Positions 7,178 through 15,887 of a stretch of 64,000 nucleotides of DNA are shown here, piece after piece. Origin of the DNA: JAEUHO01 sp046350655. GTDB taxonomy: Bacteria > Planctomycetota > PLA2 > JAEUHO01. Within the stretch, counting starts at the first letter, position 1. Each line of letters begins with the position of its first letter. The DNA is taken from NCBI GenBank assembly GCA_046350655.1, contig JAXMAB010000006.1, forward strand, positions 310,001-374,000. Direction: 5' to 3'. Position numbers and translations under genes: made by a program. Below the pieces are notes generated by a model. It searched no databases, had not been told where the DNA came from, and saw only the letters and a program-made list of their open reading frames with translations.

Positions 7178-8161
7178 TCAGTCGAGCGGTTTGAGCCGGT
7201 CCGCCGACCGCGCCTGCTGGTCGCGCTCCGCGTCGGGCAGCAGGAGGAACCGCGCCAGCCGCGCGTACTCCCGCGCCGCGCGCGACGACGGGAACGCCCG
7301 CGTCACGGGCTCGTAGAACATCGGCGCCTTCACGATCTCGGGGTCGATGGACACCGAGGGCAGCAGCCGTTCGCCGAACGCGCGCTCGAGCGCGCCGAGG
7401 AACTCGTTCGCGAGCGCCGACGTGCGGTCCACCTTCGTCGGCAGGATCCACACGCGGAGCGCGTGGTTCATCTTCTGGCGGATCAGCGAGAACGTGTTCG
7501 TGAGGTCGGACAGCGCCTTGATCGAGTACGACTGCGTCTCGACGGGGACGAGGACCTCGTCGCTCGCGAGCAGCGCGTTGATCGTCACCTTCGAGAGGTT
7601 GGGCGGGCAGTCGAACAGGATCACGTGGTAGTGCTGGAAGAGGTGCCGCAGCTTGTTCTGCAGGATCAGCTCCCGCATGAACATCTCGTGGATCTTCACG
7701 TCCACGCGGCAGAGGCGGATGTCGGCCGGCACGAGGTGCACGCCCTCGATCGCCGTCTCGAGGATGACGTCCTCGGGCCGCACCTTCTCGTCGGTCAGCA
7801 GGTCCTCGCTCGTCTTGTCGAGCGTGTCCGGGTCGTAGCCGAACGACGACGTGAGGTTGGCCTGTGCGTCGAGGTCGACGACGAGGACGCGGCGGCCGCG
7901 CTCGGCGAACGCCGCGGAGAGGCTGAAGACCGACGTCGTCTTGCCGACGCCGCCCTTCTGGTTGACGACGGAGATGCGGCGGCGCACCGAGCGGCCGCCG
8001 AGCGCGACGGCCCGCTCGGCCTGCTCGAAGCCGTAGACGCGGCGGCCCGCGTCGTCGCGCGGCGCTTCGCCGAGCCGGCCCTCGCCGTCCCACGCGGAGA
8101 CCGCCTCGCGGGCCACGCCCGCGAGCTCGGCGAGATCGGCGAGGGAGTACGACTTGCCCAT
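7178..8161 (-). CDS. parA: ParA/Soj-family ATPase with N-terminal helix-turn-helix
   Basis: 327 residues. The deviant Walker A KGGVGKTT is at 69-76, followed by VVDLDAQANLTSSFG (Walker A') and FDCPPNLS (Walker B), the hallmarks of the ParA/Soj family. Residues 5-45 (YSLADLAELAGVAREAVSAWDGEGRL...RRVYGF) look like a MerR-type DNA-binding module. ParA proteins move chromosomes, plasmids or protein complexes. No parB is adjacent, so the cargo is unclear. ATG 8161 is chosen because the HTH begins there; the open frame extends 45 codons upstream without conserved content. A TAGAGT box lies 10 nt upstream. Confidence 0.85.
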   Translation of the reverse strand: MGKSYSLADLAELAGVAREAVSAWDGEGRLGEAPRDDAGRRVYGFEQAERAVALGGRSVRRRISVVNQKGGVGKTTSVFSLSAAFAERGRRVLVVDLDAQANLTSSFGYDPDTLDKTSEDLLTDEKVRPEDVILETAIEGVHLVPADIRLCRVDVKIHEMFMRELILQNKLRHLFQHYHVILFDCPPNLSKVTINALLASDEVLVPVETQSYSIKALSDLTNTFSLIRQKMNHALRVWILPTKVDRTSALANEFLGALERAFGERLLPSVSIDPEIVKAPMFYEPVTRAFPSSRAAREYARLARFLLLPDAERDQQARSADRLKPLD

Positions 8162-8171
8162 GGAATGCGGG

Positions 8172-8177
8172 ACTCTA
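8172..8177 (-). promoter_or_regulatory. -10-like box TAGAGT of parA
   Basis: Ten nucleotides upstream of the parA ATG on the minus strand. Together with TAGGAT at 8305 it makes this a divergent promoter region. Confidence 0.4.
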
Positions 8178-8285
8178 CGACACGGGGGGCCCCGCGGCCA
8201 CCGTGACCCCGGGGGGAGACGGCGTCCCCCGGGCTGCCCGGGGGGTGGCCGTGTGTCGGCGCACATCATCGGCGCTTTCGGCGTG

Positions 8286-8304
8286 CGGATTCGCACGGAA
8301 TCCG
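8286..8304. promoter_or_regulatory. Inverted repeat in the divergent parA/sigma54-activator region
   Basis: CGGATTC-GCACG-GAATCCG is a perfect 7-bp-arm dyad. It abuts TAGGAT (8305-8310), a -10-like box 45 nt before the activator start, so it is well placed to be an operator. Confidence 0.45.
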
Positions 8305-8355
8305 TAGGATCCGGGCACCGCGCCCGTCCGGCGCGGCGACCCGGAGGTCCGCGCG

Positions 8356-10299
8356 GTGCCCCGATTCGTCCTCGACGAGAACCAGCGGCGCACGGTCCTC
8401 GAGGTGGACAAGGACGTGATCGTCGTCGGCCGCGGGGCCCAGTGCGACGTCGCGGTGCTCGACCTGCGCGCGTCGCGGGCCCACTGCCGCGTGGAGCGGC
8501 ACGGCGCCCAGTACGTGCTGCACGACCTCGGCAGCCAGAACGGGACGACGCTCAACGGGCACCTCGTCGACCGCTCGGCGCTCAAGCCCGGCGACGAGAT
8601 CGGCGTCGGCAGCGCGCGGATCTGGTTCGAGCAGGCGCCGCCGCCGGCCGCGCTGCCCGACAGCCGCGACACGATGATCCTCGACGTCGAGAAGGAGATG
8701 TCGCGCGCGAAGGACAAGGAGGACCGCCTCCTGCGCCTGCAGCGCATCGCGAAGGCGCTGAACAGCGAGCTGCACCTCGACCGCCTGCTCGCGATCATCG
8801 TGGACCACGTGATCGAGCTCGCGGGCGCCGAGCGGGCGTTCCTCGTGCTCGGCCGCGCCGGCGAGGAGCCCGCGGTGAAGGTCGCGCGCAACTTCGAGCG
8901 CGAGGAGGTCCAGGAGCCCGAGGAGGCGTTCAGCCGCAACATCGTCGAGCAGGTGCTGCGGTCCGGGCAGCCGATCCTCGCCGCGAACGCGGTCGAGGAC
9001 CCGCGCTTCCAGGAGTTCCTCTCCATCAACGCGATCCGCGCGCGCAGCGTGCTCGCCATCCCGCTGATCGTGCGCGGGACGGCCATCGGCGCGGTCTACG
9101 TCGACAACCGGCTCCAGAAGGGCGCGTTCACGGCCGTCGAGCTGCAGACGCTCTCGAGCCTCGCGGACTTCGCCGGCATCGCCATCGAGAACGCCCGCCT
9201 CTACGAGGAGAACGAGCGCCGCGCCCGCGAGCTCGAGGTGCTCAACGGCCAGCTGGTCCACCGCGTCGACCTCCAGGCCCAGGAGCTCTCGGACGTCCGC
9301 GACCGCCTGCGCCGCGCCGGCGAGCCCGCGGGCTCGTACCCGCACATCGTCGGCCGCGCGCCCGCGATGCGCGAGCTGCTCAAGCTGATGGACAAGGTCG
9401 TCTCCACGGAGGAGCCGGTGCTCATCGAGGGCGAGTCCGGCACGGGCAAGGAGCTCATCGCGAAGGCCGTCCACTCGAAGGGGCCGCGCGCGAAGCAGCC
9501 GTTCCTCTCCGAGAACTGCGCTGCGCTCACGGAGACGCTGCTCGAGAGCGAGCTCTTCGGCCACGTGCGCGGCGCGTTCACCGGCGCCGACCGCGACAAG
9601 AAGGGCCTCTTCGAGCTGGCCGACCGCGGCACGCTGTTCCTCGACGAGGTCGGCGACATGAGCCCGGAGATGCAGAAGAAGCTGCTCCGCGTGCTCCAGG
9701 AGGGCGAGATCCGCCCCGTCGGCGGCAAGACGGTCCGCAAGGTGGACGTGCGGATCCTGTCGGCCAGCAACAAGGACCTGAAGAAGCTCGTCGACGGCGG
9801 CGAGTTCCGCGAGGACCTCTACTACCGCCTCAAGGTGCTCACGGTCCGCACGCCGCCGCTGCGGCAGCGCAAGGAGGACATCCCCCTCCTCGTCGAGCAC
9901 TTCCTGCGCGTCCACACGCCCGCCGGCCGCCGCCCGAAGACGCTGGGCGAGGGCGTCCTCGACCGCCTGATCGCCCACGACTGGCCGGGCAACGTGCGCG
10001 AGCTCGAGAACGAGGTGAAGCGGATGATCGCGCTCGGCGACGAGGTCATCGGCGTCGAGACGCTCTCCGAGAGCGTCCGCCGCGGGGCCGGCCCCGCGGC
10101 CCCGGGCGACGACGAGACCGTCCACAACCTCGTGGACCTCGTCGAGCGCGTCGAGCGCCGCGAGATCGAGAAGGCGCTCGGCCGCGCCCAGGGCAACAAG
10201 ACGCGCGCGTCGGACCTCCTCGGCATCTCGCGCTTCACGCTGCAGCGCAAGCTCGAGAAGTACGGCATGGAGGACCGCGCCGCCCCCGACGAGGAGTGA
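8356..10299 (+). CDS. FHA-GAF-AAA+ sigma54-dependent transcription activator
   Basis: 647 residues. Domains in order: FHA phosphothreonine-binding (about 1-95; VGRGAQCDV, SRAHC, GSQNGTTLNG); GAF sensor (about 130-285); sigma54 AAA+ domain (about 330-560) with Walker A GESGTGKE from 359 and an intact GAFTGA loop at 406-411; and a C-terminal Fis-type HTH (GNKTRASDLLGISRFTLQRKL). It should bind enhancer sites and open RNA polymerase-sigma54 promoters. The FHA domain suggests control by Ser/Thr phosphorylation, fitting the kinase at 15.9 kb. The start is GTG 8356, with GGAGGT 7 nt upstream. Confidence 0.92.
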   Translation: MPRFVLDENQRRTVLEVDKDVIVVGRGAQCDVAVLDLRASRAHCRVERHGAQYVLHDLGSQNGTTLNGHLVDRSALKPGDEIGVGSARIWFEQAPPPAALPDSRDTMILDVEKEMSRAKDKEDRLLRLQRIAKALNSELHLDRLLAIIVDHVIELAGAERAFLVLGRAGEEPAVKVARNFEREEVQEPEEAFSRNIVEQVLRSGQPILAANAVEDPRFQEFLSINAIRARSVLAIPLIVRGTAIGAVYVDNRLQKGAFTAVELQTLSSLADFAGIAIENARLYEENERRARELEVLNGQLVHRVDLQAQELSDVRDRLRRAGEPAGSYPHIVGRAPAMRELLKLMDKVVSTEEPVLIEGESGTGKELIAKAVHSKGPRAKQPFLSENCAALTETLLESELFGHVRGAFTGADRDKKGLFELADRGTLFLDEVGDMSPEMQKKLLRVLQEGEIRPVGGKTVRKVDVRILSASNKDLKKLVDGGEFREDLYYRLKVLTVRTPPLRQRKEDIPLLVEHFLRVHTPAGRRPKTLGEGVLDRLIAHDWPGNVRELENEVKRMIALGDEVIGVETLSESVRRGAGPAAPGDDETVHNLVDLVERVERREIEKALGRAQGNKTRASDLLGISRFTLQRKLEKYGMEDRAAPDEE

Positions 10300-10470
10300 G
10301 GCGGGCGCCGGCGCGACCCGCGGGCGGGCTCGAGGCCCGCGCCCCACGGGTTCCGGCGTCGATCCTCGGCGCCGGTGCCGCGCGAACGGCGCCCGCGTCG
10401 CGGCGAGGGGCGAGGGGACGCGGGTCTCGCAGATGCATCGCCAATGGCGTTTGGCGTGCATTCCTCGTAG

Positions 10471-10491
10471 GGGCGGGCCTTGCGCCCGCCC
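10471..10491. repeat. REP-like hairpin downstream of the sigma54 activator
   Basis: GTA followed by GGGCGGGC-CTTGC-GCCCGCCC (8-bp arms, loop 10479-10483). It lies in the 295-bp gap between the convergent activator and cstA genes and could terminate transcription. The rest of this gap holds one dispersed GCGAGGCCCG copy (10561-10570) and nothing else I recognise. Confidence 0.55.
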
Positions 10492-10560
10492 GGGCGATCG
10501 TGGGCGCGGATGCGGGCGCGAGCCGGCGTGCCGATGATCCCCCGACCCCTGTCGCCGACG

Positions 10561-10570
10561 GCGAGGCCCG
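10561..10570 (-). repeat. Dispersed GCGAGGCCCG copy near the cstA 3' end
   Basis: The copy lies 25 bp beyond the cstA stop codon, again 3' of a gene. Confidence 0.5.
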
Positions 10571-10594
10571 GCAGCCGGCGCCAGGCGGCCCGTG

Positions 10595-12286
10595 TCAGGC
10601 CGCGGGCGGCGGCGCGCCGGCGCGCAGGCGCCGCGTCGCGCGGAAGGCCTCGACGAGGAACACGGCGGACAGCCCGAGCATGGCCGTCGCGACGAGGCCG
10701 TTGAGCCCCTCGATGCCGGGGCCGTCCGCGAGGAGCGACGCGAGGCCCCGCTGCGCGTGCAGGCTCACCGACCACGTGGTGATCGCCAGCACGAACACGC
10801 CGGGCGCGAGCACGTACCAGCAGCGGCGGCCGGTCGAGCGCAGCCAGACCGCGCACGAGAGGAACGTGAGGCCCGCGAGGAGCTGGTTGGCGGAGCCGAA
10901 CAGCAGCCAGTTGCGCGCGAACGCGGCGCCGCCGCCGGCGAAGAGGATCCCCAGGGGCACCGCGGCCGTGACCAGGGTCGCGACGAGCGCGGACCGCTTG
11001 CCCGGGGCGCCGAAGAGCTCCTGGAGCAGGTACCGGCCGAGGCGGGTCGCGACGTCGAGCGTGTCGAAGACGAACGTCGAGAAGGCCATGCCGGCGAACA
11101 CGCGCGCGAAGTCGTGGGCGCCCTGGCCATCGCCCACGATCGGGGCGAGGAACCGCGCGATCCCCTCGGTGTAGATCGCGCCGGGCTTGGCGCCCTTCAC
11201 CTCGGCGGGCGAGAGCACGAGGACCGTCGAGAGCGCGATCAGCGCGACGAAGGCCTCGAGCAGCATGGCGCCGTAGCCGACGGGCCGGCAGTGGCTCTCC
11301 TTCGCGATCTGCTTGCTCGTCGTGCCGCCGCACACGAGCCCGTGGAAGCCCGAGCACGCGCCGCAGGCGACCGTGACGAACAGGAACGGGAACAGGTCGC
11401 GGCCGAAGCCGTCCGTCGCGGCCGCGACCGCGGGCTGTCGCACCTCGTGGCCGCCGAAGAGCACCCCGACGACGCCGACGGCGAGCGCGAGGTAGAGCAC
11501 GAACCCGCCGAGGAAGCCGCGGGGCTGCAGCAGCGTCCACACCGGGACCAGCGACGCGACGACGCAGTAGACGAGGATCACGACGTACCAGGTGGTGGGC
11601 CCGAACCGCAGGACCATGGAGACGTCGCCGACGGTCCCGAGCCACACGCAGGCGAGGACGAGCGGGACGAAGACGGCCGAGAGGACCCACGTGCGCGGCG
11701 CGAACCGCCGCACCACGAACCCCATGACCACGGCCACGAGGAGGTAGAGCGTCGCGGCGGCCGCCACGCCGCCGCCCTTGTGGAACGACGTCCCGTCGGG
11801 CAGCTCCTCGACGTTCCCGAGGAACGTGCCGGTCGTCGCGTCGGTGAACGCGACGATCACGTAGACGAGCGCGAGCCAGATGAACGCCGTGAGCGCGAGC
11901 CACGCGCGCCGGCCGAGGTGGCGGCGCGCCACGTCGGCGATCGACGTCGCGCCGTGCCGGACGGAGGCGACCAGCGCGGTCAGGTCGTGCACCGCGCCGA
12001 CGAAGACGACGCCGAGGCCGATCCAGAGCACGCACGGGAGCCAGCCCCACGTCTGGCACGCGAGGATCGGGCCCACGATGGGCCCGGCGGCCGCGATCGC
12101 GGAGAAGTGCTGGCCGAGCAGGTAGAAGCGGCCGGTGGGCACGAAGTCGACGCCGTCCGCCCGCGTGGTGGCCGGGGTCGCGCGCGCGTCGTCGAGCGCG
12201 TACTGACGGGCGACGAACCGCCCGTAGAGGAGGTAGCCCGCCGCGAGCACGCCGAGGACCGCGACCGCGAGCAGGGGGAGCGGCAT
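10595..12286 (-). CDS. cstA: Carbon starvation protein A family transporter
   Basis: 563 residues and about sixteen hydrophobic segments, all in the CstA pattern: YGRFVARQYALDD, GRFYLLGQHFSAIAAAGPIVGPILA, CGACSGFHGLVCGGTTSKQI and RVFAGMAFSTFVFDTLD. Family members take up pyruvate or peptides when carbon is scarce, across the inner membrane. ATG 12286 is preferred because a TAGGGT box lies 10 nt before it; an in-frame GTG at 12298 lies inside that box. It is divergent from the peptidase-like gene. Confidence 0.9.
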   Translation of the reverse strand: MPLPLLAVAVLGVLAAGYLLYGRFVARQYALDDARATPATTRADGVDFVPTGRFYLLGQHFSAIAAAGPIVGPILACQTWGWLPCVLWIGLGVVFVGAVHDLTALVASVRHGATSIADVARRHLGRRAWLALTAFIWLALVYVIVAFTDATTGTFLGNVEELPDGTSFHKGGGVAAAATLYLLVAVVMGFVVRRFAPRTWVLSAVFVPLVLACVWLGTVGDVSMVLRFGPTTWYVVILVYCVVASLVPVWTLLQPRGFLGGFVLYLALAVGVVGVLFGGHEVRQPAVAAATDGFGRDLFPFLFVTVACGACSGFHGLVCGGTTSKQIAKESHCRPVGYGAMLLEAFVALIALSTVLVLSPAEVKGAKPGAIYTEGIARFLAPIVGDGQGAHDFARVFAGMAFSTFVFDTLDVATRLGRYLLQELFGAPGKRSALVATLVTAAVPLGILFAGGGAAFARNWLLFGSANQLLAGLTFLSCAVWLRSTGRRCWYVLAPGVFVLAITTWSVSLHAQRGLASLLADGPGIEGLNGLVATAMLGLSAVFLVEAFRATRRLRAGAPPPAA

Positions 12287-12296
12287 GGGGGAGGCC

Positions 12297-12302
12297 ACCC
12301 TA
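12297..12302 (-). promoter_or_regulatory. -10-like box TAGGGT of cstA
   Basis: Ten nucleotides before ATG 12286 on the minus strand. It makes the upstream GTG 12298 an unlikely start. Confidence 0.4.
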
Positions 12303-12389
12303 CCAAACGCCCGTCGCGGGCCCTCGCCTCCCGTCGCGGCGCCCCGCGGGGGCCGGCCGTCCCGCCCGGTGCGGGGGGCGGTCGAGGGA

Positions 12390-12395
12390 TATACT
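12390..12395 (+). promoter_or_regulatory. -10 box TATACT, leaderless spacing
   Basis: This is the closest match to TATAAT in the region, and it ends 7 nt before the GTG at 12403. No Shine-Dalgarno sequence is present. Confidence 0.5.
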
Positions 12396-12402
12396 CGACG
12401 CC

Positions 12403-14079
12403 GTGCGCTCCCCGGCCCGCCCCCCGACCCGTCCCCTGCCGCCGCCGAGGGACGCCGTCCCCGCGGCGCGGGCCCGCCGGGCCGCGCGGCGCGCGGCGTG
12501 GGCGCTCGGGCTCGCGGCGGGCCTCGCGGTCCCGGGCGTCGCCGCGCCCGGCCTCGCGACCGCCCACGAGGTCCGCACCAAGGCCGGCAAGGTGCTCGAG
12601 GGCACGGTGGTCTCGCAGGACGGCGACGTCGTCGTCATCGAGACGACGTTCGACGGGCGCAAGGAGGTGCCGAAGGCCGACGTGGCCGCGGTGGACACCT
12701 CGACGCCGCCGCTCCGCGAGCAGCTCGCGTTCCGCCTCGACGGCGCCAAGGACCTGCCCGCGATCCTCGCGGTGCTCGACTGGGCGAAGGCCCGCGGGTT
12801 CAAGGCCGAGCTGCTCGACGTGTGGCGGAAGGTCCTGACCGTCGACCCCGCGAACGTGAAGGCGCACAAGGCCCTCGGCCACGTGCTCGTGGACAGGAAG
12901 TGGCTGACGCCCGAGGAGAAGGCCGCCGCCGACGCCGCCGCCCAGGAGGCGGCGATGCGGGCGAAGGGCCTCGTCCTCCACGAGGGGCGCTGGGTCACCC
13001 CGCAGGAGAAGGAGGCGCTCGAGAAGGGCCTCGTGAAGGACGGCGACGCGTGGGTGACCGAGGAGGTCTATCACGCGCGCCGCGGCGAGAAGAAGGTGGA
13101 CGGCGCCTGGGTCCGCGTCGGCGAGGCCGAGGGCAAGGCCCGCGCGGCCGCGCTGTCGAAGGCCCTCGAGACGCCGATGGTGGCGCTGTGGGGGCCGCAC
13201 GTGGACGTGATCCACGAGCTGGGCCCCGACGAGGCGGCGGCGGTGCTCGACGCGGCCGAGAAGGTGGCCGTCGGGTTCGAGCGCCTGCTGCGGACCGTCC
13301 CCGAGGACAAGCTCGAGGGCGTGCGCGTGCAGGTGGTCGTGCCCCACAAGGCCCCGACCTACGCGCGGTACGTCCGCGAGTTCGCGCGCGAGAACGAGAT
13401 CGAGAAGATGAAGGGGCTCGAGACCTGGGCGACGTCGTCGTCGAAGATGAAGTCGTTCTGGTGGACCGACCCGCAGCCCGCGATCGGCGCGTTCCTGTTC
13501 CCGAACACGCTGCAGGTGCTCAAGAGCACCGTCGCGCACTCCATGACGTACGTGCTGCTGAACCGCTACCGGTTCAACTTCCGCTTCTCGACCCCGTGGC
13601 TCACGGAGGGCCTCGCGTACCACCTCGAGATCGCGGGCGTCGGGCCGAGCAGCGCGTTCACGATCGGCCGGGCCGGCATCCCGGGCGGCGGCGACCCCAC
13701 GGCGTGGCAGGACACGACGCGCTGGCCCGAGCTCCTGCGCGGCGCGGTCCTCTCGGGCCAGGACACGCCGCTGCCGCGGCTCGTCCTCGAGAAGGCCGAC
13801 GGGCTCTCGCTCGTGGACCTCGCGAAGGCGTGGAGCGTCGTGGACTACCTCGTCCGCCTCGACCCGGCGAAGTTCAAGGCGTTCCTGGACGGCACGAAGG
13901 CCCACCGCGACGACCCGGAGGAGGGCGCGCTGCAGGCCGCGTACGGCTTCGACTTCCGCACGCTCGAGATGCGCTGGCGCGCGGCGGTCGGCGAGGCCCC
14001 CGCGCCCGCGCCGGCGCCGGGGCCCGCGAAGCCGCCGCCGGGCGGGAAGCCCCCGCCGGGCGGGAAGAAGGGGCCGTGA
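12403..14079 (+). CDS. Exported peptidase-MA-like protein with a degenerate zinc site
   Basis: 558 residues. A long basic signal sequence is followed by a small beta segment (KVLEGTVVSQDGDVVVIETTFDG), helical repeats, and a C-terminal domain laid out like gluzincin peptidases: residues 379-383 read HSMTY where an active enzyme has HExxH, followed by WLTEGLAYHLE from about 399, the usual third-ligand motif. Loss of the catalytic Glu and second His implies a non-catalytic relative. It ends in a Pro/Gly/Lys tail. Its stop overlaps the next start (GTGA), so it is coupled to the HEAT protein and kinase downstream. Confidence 0.7.
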   Translation: MRSPARPPTRPLPPPRDAVPAARARRAARRAAWALGLAAGLAVPGVAAPGLATAHEVRTKAGKVLEGTVVSQDGDVVVIETTFDGRKEVPKADVAAVDTSTPPLREQLAFRLDGAKDLPAILAVLDWAKARGFKAELLDVWRKVLTVDPANVKAHKALGHVLVDRKWLTPEEKAAADAAAQEAAMRAKGLVLHEGRWVTPQEKEALEKGLVKDGDAWVTEEVYHARRGEKKVDGAWVRVGEAEGKARAAALSKALETPMVALWGPHVDVIHELGPDEAAAVLDAAEKVAVGFERLLRTVPEDKLEGVRVQVVVPHKAPTYARYVREFARENEIEKMKGLETWATSSSKMKSFWWTDPQPAIGAFLFPNTLQVLKSTVAHSMTYVLLNRYRFNFRFSTPWLTEGLAYHLEIAGVGPSSAFTIGRAGIPGGGDPTAWQDTTRWPELLRGAVLSGQDTPLPRLVLEKADGLSLVDLAKAWSVVDYLVRLDPAKFKAFLDGTKAHRDDPEEGALQAAYGFDFRTLEMRWRAAVGEAPAPAPAPGPAKPPPGGKPPPGGKKGP

Positions 14080-15887
14080 CCCCTCGCCGCCGCCTCCTCC
14101 GCGCCGGCGGCGCCCTCGCGCTCCTCCTCGCGCCCGTCGCGCGACCCGGCCCCGCCGCCGCGGACGACCTCCAGCCGGAGCCGCCGCGCCTCTTCTTCGC
14201 GGACCCGGACGAGCGCGCGCGGGCCCAGATCGACGACATCATCGAGCGCTACTTCGGCGACGTCAGCAAGGCCGTCGTCGGGCGCGACGTGCTCGTGTCG
14301 CGGTTCGGCCTGTGGTCGGTCCCGCCGCTCGTCGAGCGCATCCGGGCGGGCAACAACGAGACCATCGTCCGCAACGCGATCCTGACGCTCGGCGCGCTCC
14401 GCCGCACGTACGGCCCGTCGCGGTTCCTCTGGCCGGCGATCCCCGAGCTGACGGCGGTCCTGCGCCGCGAGGGGAGCGACCCCTGGCGGCGCGCGTTCGC
14501 GGCGCTGGCCCTCGGCACCTTCTACGGCCCCGAGACGGCGCGCCGCGGGCCGGGGTCGCGGGAGGGCACGCGCGCGGGCGCGGAGGCCGCCACCGCCGAC
14601 CTGCTCAACGGGAACGCCGCGCTGCTGCGGGCCGTCGGCGACGCGAACGGCCTGGTCTCGGCCGCGGCGTCGCTCGCGCTGGGGAAGATCGGCGGCATGG
14701 GGGTGTGGGGCGCGCGCGCGGCGCAGCGCCGCACGGTCCCGCTGCCCGCGAGCCCGGAGGCGCGCGTGGCCGACCTCGTCGCGACCGGGCTGCTGCCCGG
14801 CGACGAGGACAAGGCGCTCGCCGAGGCCCTGCGGAACGAGGACCGGCGCGTGCGCGCGGCGGCCGCCCTCGGGATCGCGTGCTGGGCCGTCGCCGAGGTG
14901 CGCGCGGCGCCCACCGGCGCGCTCGCGGCCGACGCGGCGGCCCGCGCCCGCGCCCTCGACGCGCTCCTGCGCCCGGACCGCAACGCGCTCCTGCGCGACC
15001 TGCGCGACGGCGCCGAGGCGATCTTCGCGCGGGCGGCCCTCGCGCTCGTCGCGGACCGCGTCGAGACGTTCGCCGAGATCTACGAGGTCGCGGTGCGCAC
15101 GTCCGACGACGAGATCGCGCTCGCCTGCGCGCAGGGGCTGCTGTTCGCCCCGCGCCAGTCGCCCGTGCGGGCGAAGCTCGTCGACCTGCTCGGCCGCGAG
15201 GGCGCCGGGCGCGTCTACAAGGAGCCGGTCATCGCGGCCGCGCTGATGGTGGCGGGCACCGACGGCACCGACGCGGGCGTCGAGGCCTGCCGCGACTACC
15301 TGAAGGACCGCGGCAAGCTGCCGCACGGCCGCGTCGAGTGGGACGTGCGGTTCCACGGCGCGATCGGCCTCGTGCGGGCGCTGCTCGCGGGCCGCGTCTC
15401 GCCGGCGGCGCGGCCCCTGGCCGCCCAGGCGTTCGTCGAGGCGGGGCGCGCGGGCCTCATCGACGACCCGAAGCGCGAGGAGCGGACGTTCCGCGACGCG
15501 GTGCGCGACGTGGGCCGCCCGTTCCAGGCCGCGCTCGCGACGAACCCCGAGGCGGGCCCCGACCCGGGGCTCTGCGCGCGGCTCGAGGCGGCGTTCGACG
15601 ACCCCACGGCGCTGACCGCGCGCGACCCGATCGACGTGGCGGTGGACCGCCTGAACGACCAGCTGCGGGTGCTCTACGGGCTCGACGCGCTGCCGAAGGC
15701 CGCGGCCGGCGGCCCGGGCAGCCGGACGCCGAGCACGTCGGACCAGGAGCTGCGGTTCCTCCTCGGCTGGCTCGAGCGGTACCCCTACTTCACGCGCCTC
15801 GACCTGCTGCGCGACCGCGGGCGCGTGGAGGCCCCCGCGCGCGGGCGCGCGGGCGACGACGTCTTCGACGCGGAGGGGCCGCGATGA
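14076..15887 (+). CDS. Exported HEAT-repeat protein
   Basis: 603 residues. The N-terminus (TPRRRLLRAGGALALLLAP) has adjacent Arg residues and a hydrophobic stretch, so it is an exported, possibly Tat-type, protein. The body is alpha-helical HEAT repeats: NETIVRNAILTLGALRR, DPWRRAFAALALGTFYG, NGLVSAAASLALGKIGG and EDRRVRAAAALGIACWA. No enzyme motif is seen. It overlaps the upstream gene by GTGA and the downstream kinase by ATGA, so the three form one translationally coupled operon. Confidence 0.75.
   Translation: MTPRRRLLRAGGALALLLAPVARPGPAAADDLQPEPPRLFFADPDERARAQIDDIIERYFGDVSKAVVGRDVLVSRFGLWSVPPLVERIRAGNNETIVRNAILTLGALRRTYGPSRFLWPAIPELTAVLRREGSDPWRRAFAALALGTFYGPETARRGPGSREGTRAGAEAATADLLNGNAALLRAVGDANGLVSAAASLALGKIGGMGVWGARAAQRRTVPLPASPEARVADLVATGLLPGDEDKALAEALRNEDRRVRAAAALGIACWAVAEVRAAPTGALAADAAARARALDALLRPDRNALLRDLRDGAEAIFARAALALVADRVETFAEIYEVAVRTSDDEIALACAQGLLFAPRQSPVRAKLVDLLGREGAGRVYKEPVIAAALMVAGTDGTDAGVEACRDYLKDRGKLPHGRVEWDVRFHGAIGLVRALLAGRVSPAARPLAAQAFVEAGRAGLIDDPKREERTFRDAVRDVGRPFQAALATNPEAGPDPGLCARLEAAFDDPTALTARDPIDVAVDRLNDQLRVLYGLDALPKAAAGGPGSRTPSTSDQELRFLLGWLERYPYFTRLDLLRDRGRVEAPARGRAGDDVFDAEGPR

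Noticed and set aside
12528..12537. Copies of the dispersed motif inside coding DNA, e.g. at 12528 and 20839
   Set aside because: They encode Gly-Leu-Ala-Val with this genome's preferred codons, so they need no other explanation.
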